The notes beneath the pieces are model-generated. The model did no database searches, was not told where the DNA came from, and saw only the letters and a list, made by a program, of their open reading frames with translations. From NCBI GenBank assembly GCA_000333235.1, contig CAPN01000051.1, positions 62,001 through 126,000 of the forward strand: a stretch of DNA of 64,000 nucleotides. Direction: 5' to 3'. This DNA is from Pseudoalteromonas luteoviolacea B = ATCC 29581. Its GTDB lineage: Bacteria; Pseudomonadota; Gammaproteobacteria; Enterobacterales; Alteromonadaceae. Positions 25,983-34,260 of the stretch are shown piece after piece (the first letter of the stretch is position 1; each line of letters opens with the position of its first letter). Position numbers and translations under genes: made by a program.

Positions 25983-26873
25983 ATGGAGCATAAACTTTTA
26001 CAACACTTTTTGGTTTTATCAGAGACACTTCACTTTGGCCGTGCGAGTGAGCGCTGTTTTATTAGTCCGCCAACGCTAAGTCGGCAAATAAAGCAACTCG
26101 AGGAGGAAGTGGGCAGCGAGCTATTTTATCGGGATAATCGCAGAGTTAAATTAACGGCGACGGGTCAGGCGTTTGTTAGTTATGCGAAATCAACGTTGGC
26201 GAGTTGGCAACAATTTAAAGTGGAATCATTACAAGAGAACCGGCCATTAACAGGGACCTTACATCTATTTTGTTCTGTTACGGCAACTTACAGCTTTGTA
26301 TACGACCTATTTTTGGCATTTAGACAACGTTTTCCAATGGTGGAGCTGCACTTGACCACGGGCGATCCGGCTCAATCGATTTCACAGGTCAATGACGAAA
26401 AAGCAGATATTGCCGTGGCCGTAAAACCATCGCCATTAGCAGATAATTTATGTTTTCAGCACTTAGGCAGTTCACCGCTTTTATTAATTGCCCCAAATAC
26501 CCCGTGTCCACTTAAAGAAAGACTCGATGCTGGCATCGAGGTTGAACAACTAGAATTTATCGTGCCGGAACAAGGGGTGCTTAAAACTAAGTTAGCGTCT
26601 TGGAGTGAGCGTAGAGGATTTAAACCCACCGTTTACACTCATGTTGCAGGTCATGAAGCCTTGGTTTCAATGGTCAGCTTAGGCTTTGGATTAGCGATAG
26701 TTCCTCGTATTGTTCTTGAGCAAAGCCCATTGCAAAATCGAGTCGACATAATGGAAGTTGATGATTTGGATGCAATCGACATTGGTTTAGTAGTACAAAA
26801 AAGACGCAGGCAAGAAACGATAGTCCAAGCATTTTGGAGCTGTGCTGATGCGGTTTTTAGTGAGCCGTCTTAA
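25983..26873 (+). CDS. ilvY: LysR-type activator of ilvC
   Basis: 296 residues from the ATG at 25983; an ATG at 25977 is equally open. The N-terminal winged helix (LVLSETLHFGRASERCFISP, LSRQIKQLEEEVGSELFYRD) and the inducer-binding domain with LHLFCSVTATYS and LHLTTGDPAQSI align specifically with E. coli IlvY rather than with general LysR proteins. GHEALVSMVSLGFGLAIVP also matches. In E. coli IlvY activates ilvC in response to the enzyme's own substrates. No SD is obvious before either ATG, and the operator sits only a few bases upstream, suggesting tight autoregulation. Confidence 0.93.
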   Translation: MEHKLLQHFLVLSETLHFGRASERCFISPPTLSRQIKQLEEEVGSELFYRDNRRVKLTATGQAFVSYAKSTLASWQQFKVESLQENRPLTGTLHLFCSVTATYSFVYDLFLAFRQRFPMVELHLTTGDPAQSISQVNDEKADIAVAVKPSPLADNLCFQHLGSSPLLLIAPNTPCPLKERLDAGIEVEQLEFIVPEQGVLKTKLASWSERRGFKPTVYTHVAGHEALVSMVSLGFGLAIVPRIVLEQSPLQNRVDIMEVDDLDAIDIGLVVQKRRRQETIVQAFWSCADAVFSEPS

Positions 26874-26950
26874 TGGTTAAAGACTGTAAAGCTTAAATTC
26901 AGTCACGTCCTTTAAACTGAAACATAGTTTTGCAGGAGGTGATAAACAAA

Positions 26951-27634
26951 ATGACGAAAGTACTCTTTAACGAGATTGACGGAGATGTTTACGCTCAATA
27001 TGAATCTTACTTAGCCCGGTATGGATTTACGACAACTCAACTGTTGAAGGTAAATGACTGGAACTTGTATAGCGATGCTGATTTGGTCATTTTGAATGAA
27101 AGGAATTTATCGTTTCCTAACTCGCTCAACGAAATCCGTCATCGTTTTAATGGTGGCATTGTTGTTTCAACAGGGAAGTACGACGATGCAACACAAATCA
27201 TTAGTTTAGAGCTTGGTGCGGACGATGTATTAGATCATTGTACTAAACCAAGAATGATGGCAGCAAAGTTAAATGCGTTATTACGTCGTTTGAATAAAAA
27301 TAGCGTGAATGGTTTCGATTCTACCTCTTTAATTGTAATCGGGGCGCTCGAAATAAATACGCTGAGTCGTACAGCCTCGCTAACTAATCAACTTGTTGAT
27401 TTGACAAGTCATGAATACGAACTCTTGGTTATTCTTGCGCAAAACGCAGGAAAAGTACTTAATAGAGATAACTTGTTTGAGCAGATAATTGGTCGGCCTT
27501 ACGATGGCCAAGGGCGCAGTATTGATGTGCGTATTTCAAAACTGCGTCGAAAGCTTGGTGATAATGAAGCGAGTCCGCAAATGATAAAAACGATTTGGAA
27601 ACAAGGATATTGCTTGATCCCTAGTGCTTTTTGA
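26951..27634 (+). CDS. RstA-like response regulator with degenerate receiver
   Basis: 227 residues from the ATG at 26951, preceded by an unusually complete SD, AGGAGGTGAT at 26934-26943. The C-terminal half is an OmpR-type winged helix (LTSHEYELLVILAQNAGKVL, GRSIDVRISKLRRKLGD, ending KTIWKQGYCLIPSAF), the same ending as the intact RstA-like regulator near 41 kb. The N-terminal receiver is atypical. The phospho-acceptor Asp is Asn in DLVILNERNL, and the acidic pocket reads NEIDGD, though the Lys in CTKPRM remains. Phosphorylation-independent action is likely. No histidine kinase adjoins; it lies just upstream of the DUF4856-imelysin cluster and may control it. Confidence 0.85.
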   Translation: MTKVLFNEIDGDVYAQYESYLARYGFTTTQLLKVNDWNLYSDADLVILNERNLSFPNSLNEIRHRFNGGIVVSTGKYDDATQIISLELGADDVLDHCTKPRMMAAKLNALLRRLNKNSVNGFDSTSLIVIGALEINTLSRTASLTNQLVDLTSHEYELLVILAQNAGKVLNRDNLFEQIIGRPYDGQGRSIDVRISKLRRKLGDNEASPQMIKTIWKQGYCLIPSAF

Positions 27635-27739
27635 CCTAGTTATACACAAAGTTACTGTTGCAAAAAATATATTAACTGGTCTGACAACACGATTGGAATT
27701 AATGGTTTACACTTCTTGACAAATGTTGCAAGTTTTAAT

Positions 27740-27777
27740 GCAAATAGTATTGAATCTCATTTGACCCCATGTATAAT
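27740..27777 (+). promoter_or_regulatory. Promoter of the DUF4856-imelysin operon with weak Fur-like site
   Basis: A -35 TTGAAT (27750-27755), a 16-bp spacer and a perfect -10 TATAAT (27772-27777) lie 50 bp before the DUF4856 start codon. GCAAATAGTATTGAATCTC (27740-27758) overlaps the -35 and agrees with the 19-bp Fur consensus at 11 positions, which is suggestive only. The promoter call is firmer than the Fur call. Confidence 0.55.
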
Positions 27778-27828
27778 GCGAGCCAATTTAATAAATCTAA
27801 ATAGAAATACTTATCAAAGGATATTCCA

Positions 27829-29565
27829 ATGACGTTTCGTAAATCTCTGCTTGCGAGTTCTATTGTATTAGCAACATTAGGTTTAACTGCATGTGGCGGT
27901 GGTTCAGGTTCAGACAGTACTCCAACGACACCAACCACTCCAACGACTCCCACAAATACTGCTCCAACTGCAATTGCGCTTAATGATGTGCAAACAGTGA
28001 AAGAGAATACACTTGGTGCGACAGTTGGTACTTTGACTGCAACGGACGCGGATGCTAATGAGACATTTACTTTTACTACCGCGGATACTCGTTTTGTAAT
28101 TCAAGGCAGTTCTCTAAAACTTGCTGCAACGACTCAATTGAACTTTGAAATTGAACCAACAGTGAAAGTAGCAGTAAAAGTAACCGACAGTGCAAGTAAC
28201 AGCTACAGCCAAGATGTCGAATTTAATGTTACAGACGAAATGGATTATGATTTTTTAAGCCACTTTGAAGAAGGTGTCTCGTCTGTTTCTTACAATGGCC
28301 AAATAGCACGTCATGTATTAATTAAAGAGCTTTATAATTACATTGGCAGTGATCAATTTAAAGCCAATGCGGCATCGATGACTCCAGCTCAATTAAAAGC
28401 GGAACTAAACAAATTCTATAAAATCGCAGAAGCAGATTACGCGACGCTATGGGAAGATCGTTTGTTAACAATTGGCACGACACCCGCCGCTAAGCAAGCG
28501 ACATTATTTGCCATTTCAAATTCACATAAAGATCTGAGCGGTAAAATTGCTGGTAACGATGCAAGTGGTCAACATAAAAACTGGAATAACGGCACGTCTT
28601 TTGTTGGTTGGGATGGTTTGGCAACCAACACACCAGAAGGCTTAGTTGAGCATTTCTTTGACTTACTTGTTGCACGCGCTCAAGGTACAGCGATGACACC
28701 AAATGGTAAAGAAGTTGAAAGCCCATACGTTACCTCCGATGGTTTAGACCTTAATCAACTAATCCAAAAATTCCTATACGGTGCCGTGGCGTTCTCTCAA
28801 GGTGCAGATGACTACCTAGATGCAGGCAAAGGTCTAGATGCAGCGAATACTCAAGATGGTGATAGCTCATACACTAAACTTGAACATCAATGGGACGAAG
28901 GCTTTGGCTACTTTGGTGCTGCACGCAACTACCTTAGCTATTCCGATGAAGAATTGGCTGGTAAAGGTGGTCGTGATGGTTGGAAAGCTGGCTATCAGGA
29001 TTTAGACGCTGATGGAAAAATCGATTTCAATGCAGAATACAACTTTGGTAACTCAACCAATGCGGCAAAACGTGATTTAGGTGCAGCGGCACATGACGCA
29101 ACTATGGACTTAACCAAAGAGGCATTTGAAGCGTTTTTCGCCGGTCGTAAACTAATCAATAGCACAACGGCAGAACTTACTGCAGCACAAAAAACAGAGC
29201 TAGAAGGTTACGCGACCACTGCGCGCATCGCATGGGAAAAATCGATTGTAGGTACAGTGATTCATTACATCAATGATACACGTGCGGATCTTGAAGAGAT
29301 GAAAGCGGGTGATTACGATAGCGCTAAATTTGAAACATTGGCGAAACACTGGTCTGAAATGAAAGGTTTCGCGTTAAATCTTCAGTTCAACCCAGTATCA
29401 CCACTTTCTGCAACAGACTTTGCTAAAGTACAGCAGTTAATGGGCATTAAACCTGTGTTGGGTAACGCAGCTGAAATTGAAGCATACCGCGTACAGCTAT
29501 TAGAAGCGCGTAATGTTCTTCAAGCAGCGTATGGTTTCAACGACGCTGTTGCCGCTAACTGGTAA
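27829..29565 (+). CDS. DUF4856 domain lipoprotein
   Basis: 578 residues. A lipoprotein signal ends at LTAC (Cys22), then a Gly/Ser-rich linker and (TPT)n repeats. Residues about 45-135 form a cadherin-like domain (NTAPTAIALNDVQTVKENTL, LTATDADANETFTF, VTDSASNSYSQDVEF). From about 140 to the end is a DUF4856-type domain (YDFLSHFEEGVSSVSYNGQI, DDYLDAGKGLDAANTQD, YTKLEHQWDEGFGYFGAARN). DUF4856 proteins commonly sit beside imelysins, as here. A predicted surface- or periplasm-exposed lipoprotein; iron or iron-ligand binding is inferred from neighbours only. It is first in the operon, with a good AAAGGA SD. Confidence 0.82.
   Translation: MTFRKSLLASSIVLATLGLTACGGGSGSDSTPTTPTTPTTPTNTAPTAIALNDVQTVKENTLGATVGTLTATDADANETFTFTTADTRFVIQGSSLKLAATTQLNFEIEPTVKVAVKVTDSASNSYSQDVEFNVTDEMDYDFLSHFEEGVSSVSYNGQIARHVLIKELYNYIGSDQFKANAASMTPAQLKAELNKFYKIAEADYATLWEDRLLTIGTTPAAKQATLFAISNSHKDLSGKIAGNDASGQHKNWNNGTSFVGWDGLATNTPEGLVEHFFDLLVARAQGTAMTPNGKEVESPYVTSDGLDLNQLIQKFLYGAVAFSQGADDYLDAGKGLDAANTQDGDSSYTKLEHQWDEGFGYFGAARNYLSYSDEELAGKGGRDGWKAGYQDLDADGKIDFNAEYNFGNSTNAAKRDLGAAAHDATMDLTKEAFEAFFAGRKLINSTTAELTAAQKTELEGYATTARIAWEKSIVGTVIHYINDTRADLEEMKAGDYDSAKFETLAKHWSEMKGFALNLQFNPVSPLSATDFAKVQQLMGIKPVLGNAAEIEAYRVQLLEARNVLQAAYGFNDAVAANW
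27919..27954 (+). repeat. Four 9-bp tandem repeats encoding a Thr-Pro linker
   Basis: Units ACTCCAACG, ACACCAACC, ACTCCAACG and ACTCCCACA in frame encode T-P-T repeats between the lipidated Cys and the cadherin-like domain. The unit length of nine keeps frame, so slippage would lengthen or shorten the linker only. Confidence 0.75.
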
Positions 29566-29589
29566 TTTATACCCCAGTATGTAACATGG

Positions 29590-29619
29590 AAGGTTAGTGC
29601 TTTAGGGTACTAACCTTTT
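29590..29619 (+). terminator. Intercistronic attenuating hairpin
   Basis: AAGGTTAGT (29590-29598) pairs with ACTAACCTT (29609-29617) around a 10-nt loop, followed by only four T residues. It sits between the DUF4856 and imelysin genes and probably lowers downstream transcription or protects the first cistron. Confidence 0.5.
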
Positions 29620-29656
29620 GTCATATCTAATATAGGTAAAAAATAGGGCATTATTC

Positions 29657-30931
29657 ATGAATAAGTTTAAGCCTATCTTACTCTCGAGTGCGATTGCATT
29701 GATTTTATCGGGATGTGGAGAATCGACATCAAGTACTTCAGGTAGTGACTTTGATACAGGCGTAACCACACCAGTCGAACCAATTACGTTTGACCAAAAG
29801 AAATTATTAACTGATTTGGTTGATAATGTCTTTACACCTACTTTTGAGCAATTTAATGAGAAAGCGAAAGCGCAACAACACGCTATTTCATCCTATTGTG
29901 AATTAGAAAAAGCTTTCGACCCGACGATGGGCGATGCAAGTGCGCTTGAAAAACTTACTCAAGCTAAAAAAGCAGCTGATAATTCATGGAAAGACGCAAT
30001 GGTTGCGTGGCAACATGCGGAAATGATGATAGTCGGACCTTTATCAGCAAACGATAAAGAGTTACGCAATCAAATTTATTCTTGGCCAAACGTGAGTACA
30101 TGTAATGTTGACCAAGATGTCGTTTATCATCAACGTGGTGAAATTAACGGTTTCCCATATGACATTGCCAATCGTTCGGTAAAGCGCCGTGGTTTAGATG
30201 CGTTAGAGTACTTATTATTTAACGAAACCTTGGCCCACAGTTGCACCATCGCAACGGCAGGTGAAGTACTGGCCACATGGAATATAACGGAAGACCAAGC
30301 ACGTAAAGTAGCACGTTGCGATTACGCAAATACGGTTGCGCTTGATCTAATCGCATCCAGTAATACATTACTAAGTGCGTGGAAAGGCGAAGCTGGTTAT
30401 GGCAATAAATTGAAACAAGCCGGTGAACCAGGAAGTGAAATTACCGATGCAACTAAAGCAGTAAATGAAATCTCAAATGCGTTGTTTTATTTATCGGAAG
30501 AATTAAAAGATTATAAGTTAGCTACACCTCTTGGCCTTTTTGATAACAATTGTGGACGCGAAATATGCCCAGAAAACGTCGAATCTAAATTTGCAAAGCA
30601 CTCAATTGAAAATATATTGGCCAATTTGTCTGCGTTTGAAGAAATTTTTCGTGGTAATAAAGCGAATGCGCAAGCGGGTATCGGTTTTGATGACTTTTTA
30701 GATAATCAAAATGGGCAGGATACGCGAGTATTGATGCTTCAAGGTATTGCAGATGCAAAAGTCGCGACGGCGAACATTGGAGAAAATCTGCAGGATTCAT
30801 TAACTGATTCGCCAGAAAAAGTCACAGACGCTCACGGCAAGGTTAAAGCAGTTACTGATCAGCTTAAAACCGACTTTATAAATAAATTAGCGTTAGAACT
30901 TCCGAAGACCTCTGCAGGGGACAACGATTAA
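29657..30931 (+). CDS. Imelysin family (M75-like) lipoprotein
   Basis: 424 residues with lipobox LSGC (Cys near residue 20). The imelysin fold is indicated by an N-terminal helical region (LLTDLVDNVFTPTFEQFNEK), a paired tryptophan segment (SWKDAMVAWQHAEMMIVGPL), NQIYSWPNVSTCNVDQ and RRGLDALEYLLFNETL. The last corresponds to the conserved GxHxxE motif, but Asp replaces His (GLDALE). Imelysins (IrpA, ICMP) are iron-regulated and implicated in iron acquisition; protease activity is doubtful. Four or more cysteines in the mature part could form disulfides. Its stop codon overlaps the start of the FecA-like receptor gene (TAATG), so translation is coupled. Confidence 0.87.
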   Translation: MNKFKPILLSSAIALILSGCGESTSSTSGSDFDTGVTTPVEPITFDQKKLLTDLVDNVFTPTFEQFNEKAKAQQHAISSYCELEKAFDPTMGDASALEKLTQAKKAADNSWKDAMVAWQHAEMMIVGPLSANDKELRNQIYSWPNVSTCNVDQDVVYHQRGEINGFPYDIANRSVKRRGLDALEYLLFNETLAHSCTIATAGEVLATWNITEDQARKVARCDYANTVALDLIASSNTLLSAWKGEAGYGNKLKQAGEPGSEITDATKAVNEISNALFYLSEELKDYKLATPLGLFDNNCGREICPENVESKFAKHSIENILANLSAFEEIFRGNKANAQAGIGFDDFLDNQNGQDTRVLMLQGIADAKVATANIGENLQDSLTDSPEKVTDAHGKVKAVTDQLKTDFINKLALELPKTSAGDND

Positions 30932-33138
30932 TGAACAAGCGAATCTCTATTTCAGCCGTTTCTTTTGCTGTTGCAACGGCGATGTCGAGCACCGTAATAG
31001 CGGACGAAAAAAATAGCTTAGAGCATATTCAAATTATCAGTCACTACGACAAATTACGAACAGAGGCGGGGAGTGCCACACTGTTGAGTGAAGAAGAACT
31101 GGGTAAATTTGAAAGTGATGATATTCATAGAATTTTAGCTAATGTACCTGGTGTCAATATTCGTCAAGAAGACGGCTATGGTTTACGCCCAAACATAGGA
31201 TTTCGTGGTGTAACACCTGAACGTTCTAAAAAAATCACAATCATGGAAGATGGTGTTTTGATTGGCCCGGCACCCTACTCAGCGCCAGCTGCGTATTATT
31301 TTCCTCTGACGACTCGCATGACAGCAGTTGAAGTGTTTAAAGGTCCTGCTGCTATTAAGCACGGTCCACAAACAGTAGCGGGCGCATTAAACTTAGTGAC
31401 GCGCCAGATCCCTGAGCAATTTGCAGGTGGTATTGATGTAGCATCAGGAAGTGATGGCTATCAAAAGTTTCATGGCCATGTTGGATCACAGCAAGGCGAT
31501 GTTGGATTTTTAGTTGAAGGTGTCGTGCTTAGTGCAGATGGCTTTAAAGACATTGATAACCTAGATAAAGACTCTGGATTTGAAAAGCATGATTTGCTAA
31601 CCAAAGTAAATTACCGTTGGCAATCTGGCGAAGTCGAACACGAACTCACCGGAAAACTCAGTTATTCAGACGAAGATTCAAACGAAACGTATCTTGGTTT
31701 AAGTGATGCTGATTTTGCTAAAGCGGCTTATCGTCGATATGCGGCGAGTCAGCCAGACAACATGGATACCAAACATACCCAATTTATGCTAACGCATAAT
31801 ATGGAGTATCAAGATTTGCGCCTTACTTCACGTTTATATCGCAACGATTACGAACGTGCGTGGCTTAAATTAAATAGTTTAAGTAATACTCAAGTGAGTT
31901 TGTCGAGTATTCTCGATAATCCACAGCAATATGATCGTTTGTATTCGGTGATTACAGGTAAGCAGGACTCATTATTAAGTGGCGATACAAGCCATTATCT
32001 AAATATGGGTACTAATGATCGCGAGTATTTTTCGCACGGCTTACAGGTAGATGGTAGTTATCAATTAGCTGTGTTTGGGTTAGCACATCAACTTGCGTTT
32101 GGCGTGCGTTATCACGAAGACGAAATTGAACGTAAGCACTTTGAAGAGTCTTATGCAATGGAGCAAGGCATTGCCAGCCATCGCGGTCTTGATAAAGTCT
32201 TTACTACGTTGGATACCGAGAACTCTAAAGCATGGTCAGTCTATTTGGAAGACAAAGTCACTTTTGAAGAATTGACGCTTGGTTTAGGGGTTCGAGGTGA
32301 GTTTATAGACAGTCGCTATCAGAACAATAAAAAGGCAAATGACTGGCAAGAAAAAACTACTCGCATTTGGCTTCCGGGTGTCAGCGGTTTTTATAAAATG
32401 TCGGACAGCGCTGGTTTTTTATTTGGTGTTCACCAAGGCTTTACACCAACTACACCAAAACAACCAGAGCAAGTAACCAAAATTGAAAAAAGCACCAACT
32501 ATGAATTTGGTGGTCGATTTAACGATGGTGTTACTCAGTTTGAAATTGTTAGCTTCTTCAATGACTATAGCAACTTATTGGAAAGCTGTTCACAGTCAAG
32601 TTGTGGTGTAGCAGAACAACTTGAAGAACAGTTTAGTGCAGGTGCTGTGGACGTCTATGGTCTCGAAGCGCAATTTGCTCAGACTTATCCAATGTCTACC
32701 CAATTAGATATTCCATACAGTTTTATTTACACGTTAACCGAAAGCGAATTTAAATCTGATATTACGTCTGATTTTGTGCAATGGGGTATAGTTAAAGAAG
32801 GCGATAACTTACCGTATTTACCAAAACATCAATTCACATTTAACGTAGGATTAAAAGCGGCGTTGTGGGAATTGACCATGGCAGTAAAATACGTAAGTAG
32901 TATGGATGAAATTGCAGGGACTCTAGCTAACAATCCTAATTTAGCACTAGCTGGAGAAAAAACCGATTCCACAACGATTGTTGATCTGGCTGCAAGTTAT
33001 AACCTGGAAAAATACGGTAAGTTGTATTTTACGGTTGATAATGTTTTTGACGAGATAAGCATTGTTAGTCGACGTCCGTATGGGGCTCGCCCAGGCAAAC
33101 CGAGACAGTTTGTTGTAGGTTATAAGTACCAGTTTTAG
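30931..33138 (+). CDS. TonB-dependent receptor, FecA-like
   Basis: 735 residues. The signal peptide ends near residue 24 (AVATAMSSTVIA). The plug domain (about 30-150) contains VPGVNIRQEDGYGLRPNIGF and RSKKITIMEDGVLIGPAPYS, strongly resembling ferric-dicitrate receptors, including the short E-D-G-V loop. The barrel ends with PRQFVVGYKYQF, a proper C-terminal aromatic. It lacks the long N-terminal FecR-signalling extension of FecA, and no fecIR genes are nearby. The ligand is likely a ferric chelate. It starts on the last base of the imelysin stop codon, tying it to the two lipoproteins upstream. Confidence 0.92.
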   Translation: MNKRISISAVSFAVATAMSSTVIADEKNSLEHIQIISHYDKLRTEAGSATLLSEEELGKFESDDIHRILANVPGVNIRQEDGYGLRPNIGFRGVTPERSKKITIMEDGVLIGPAPYSAPAAYYFPLTTRMTAVEVFKGPAAIKHGPQTVAGALNLVTRQIPEQFAGGIDVASGSDGYQKFHGHVGSQQGDVGFLVEGVVLSADGFKDIDNLDKDSGFEKHDLLTKVNYRWQSGEVEHELTGKLSYSDEDSNETYLGLSDADFAKAAYRRYAASQPDNMDTKHTQFMLTHNMEYQDLRLTSRLYRNDYERAWLKLNSLSNTQVSLSSILDNPQQYDRLYSVITGKQDSLLSGDTSHYLNMGTNDREYFSHGLQVDGSYQLAVFGLAHQLAFGVRYHEDEIERKHFEESYAMEQGIASHRGLDKVFTTLDTENSKAWSVYLEDKVTFEELTLGLGVRGEFIDSRYQNNKKANDWQEKTTRIWLPGVSGFYKMSDSAGFLFGVHQGFTPTTPKQPEQVTKIEKSTNYEFGGRFNDGVTQFEIVSFFNDYSNLLESCSQSSCGVAEQLEEQFSAGAVDVYGLEAQFAQTYPMSTQLDIPYSFIYTLTESEFKSDITSDFVQWGIVKEGDNLPYLPKHQFTFNVGLKAALWELTMAVKYVSSMDEIAGTLANNPNLALAGEKTDSTTIVDLAASYNLEKYGKLYFTVDNVFDEISIVSRRPYGARPGKPRQFVVGYKYQF

Positions 33139-33148
33139 CAAACTTAAA

Positions 33149-33190
33149 TGCCGATAACATAAGTTATCGGCAATTTCATTGTTATTTTGT
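33149..33190 (+). terminator. Hairpin after the FecA-like receptor
   Basis: TGCCGATAAC (33149-33158) and GTTATCGGCA (33163-33172) form a perfect 10-bp stem with loop ATAA, followed by a U-rich but interrupted tail (ATTTCATTGTTATTTTG). It may partly uncouple the hydroxylase gene that follows. Confidence 0.55.
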
Positions 33191-33202
33191 TTGAGCTGTA
33201 AT

Positions 33203-34168
33203 ATGTACGAGTACTTAAATTCAGCTTGGCAAAGTTTAGTTACCTTGCCGGGATTTTTCTTTGATGCGAATAAACGTATCTACCTTCCTTATTTACTTTC
33301 AGCAATAGTGCTTGCGATTCCGGTTTATTGGCGTTTGAGTCGACGACGCAGTGCTAAAGGGTTTTTGCGATACTTGTTCCCAAAAACGATCTGGCTTCAT
33401 GAAAGTGCAAAACAAGATTACTGGTTATTTATTGTCAATCGAGTTGTTAAAACACTGGCATTTACTGGTATGGTTTTAACTATGGTGCCAATTGCGTTAG
33501 CTGTAACGAATAGCTTAGAGTGGATATTTAATGGTCCTTTGCATTTAACGTGGCACAAAATAGCTGTCGTGGGTATTTTTACGCTGATGCTGTTCGTTTT
33601 TGACGATTTTACGCGTTTTGTATTGCACTATGCCCTTCACAAAGTACCGTTTCTTTGGGAATTCCACAAAGTGCACCATTCAGCGAAAGTGTTAACGCCA
33701 TTTACCATTTACCGCTCTCATCCCGTCGAAAATTATTTGTACGCATGCAGAATGGCAATCGTGCAGGGTACCGTTGTAGGTATTGGTTACTTCCTTTTTG
33801 GTACGTCATTGACAATGTATGATGTCCTTGGCGCGAATGCATTTGTATTTACGTTTAATTTCTTAGGCTCGAATTTGCGTCACTCTCATGTATGGTTAAG
33901 TTGGGGAAATCGTATCGAAGGCGTGTTTATTAGTCCTGCACAGCACCAAATTCATCATAGTAATGATCCTGTGCATTTTGATACAAACTTAGGCTCAGCA
34001 TTGGCTATTTGGGATAGATGGGCAGGCACTTTAATTAAGGCATCAGAGGTGGGCAAGATCCAGTTTGGTGTTGGTCAATACGATGCAGGACACGATTCGT
34101 TGTGGGCGATTTACTCGAAACCATTTATTGAAGCCATCAAAACATTAAAGCCAAAGAAAACCTTGTAG
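33203..34168 (+). CDS. Fatty acid hydroxylase / sterol desaturase family membrane protein
   Basis: 321 residues from the ATG at 33203 (MYEYLNSAWQ); an upstream TTG at 33179 lies just behind the hairpin. Four or five membrane segments carry the diiron His clusters HYALH, HKVHH and HQIHH. The H-x3-H and H-x2-HH spacing is that of the ERG3/fatty-acid-hydroxylase superfamily. It would be an O2-dependent lipid hydroxylase in the inner membrane that needs iron itself. The substrate is unknown; related proteins act on sterols, carotenoids, ceramides or ether lipids. It follows the FecA-like receptor by 64 bp and may belong to the same iron-related set. Confidence 0.88.
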   Translation: MYEYLNSAWQSLVTLPGFFFDANKRIYLPYLLSAIVLAIPVYWRLSRRRSAKGFLRYLFPKTIWLHESAKQDYWLFIVNRVVKTLAFTGMVLTMVPIALAVTNSLEWIFNGPLHLTWHKIAVVGIFTLMLFVFDDFTRFVLHYALHKVPFLWEFHKVHHSAKVLTPFTIYRSHPVENYLYACRMAIVQGTVVGIGYFLFGTSLTMYDVLGANAFVFTFNFLGSNLRHSHVWLSWGNRIEGVFISPAQHQIHHSNDPVHFDTNLGSALAIWDRWAGTLIKASEVGKIQFGVGQYDAGHDSLWAIYSKPFIEAIKTLKPKKTL

Positions 34169-34196
34169 CGAGTAAACAGTAGGATTAGAAAGAGGA

Positions 34197-34226
34197 ATAG
34201 GCTGGCGATGGGCATAGCCAGCCTAT
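34197..34226. other. Hairpin between convergent genes
   Basis: ATAGGCTGGC (34197-34206) pairs with GCCAGCCTAT (34217-34226), loop of 10. There is no U-tract on either side. It separates the hydroxylase gene from the small minus-strand gene. Confidence 0.4.
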
Positions 34227-34260
34227 AGAAGGGAGAGTAGGCTCCCAATTTTAAACTTAG

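Noticed and set aside
27919..27954. CRISPR-like short repeats
   Set aside because: They are in-frame 9-bp units encoding a Thr-Pro linker without spacers.
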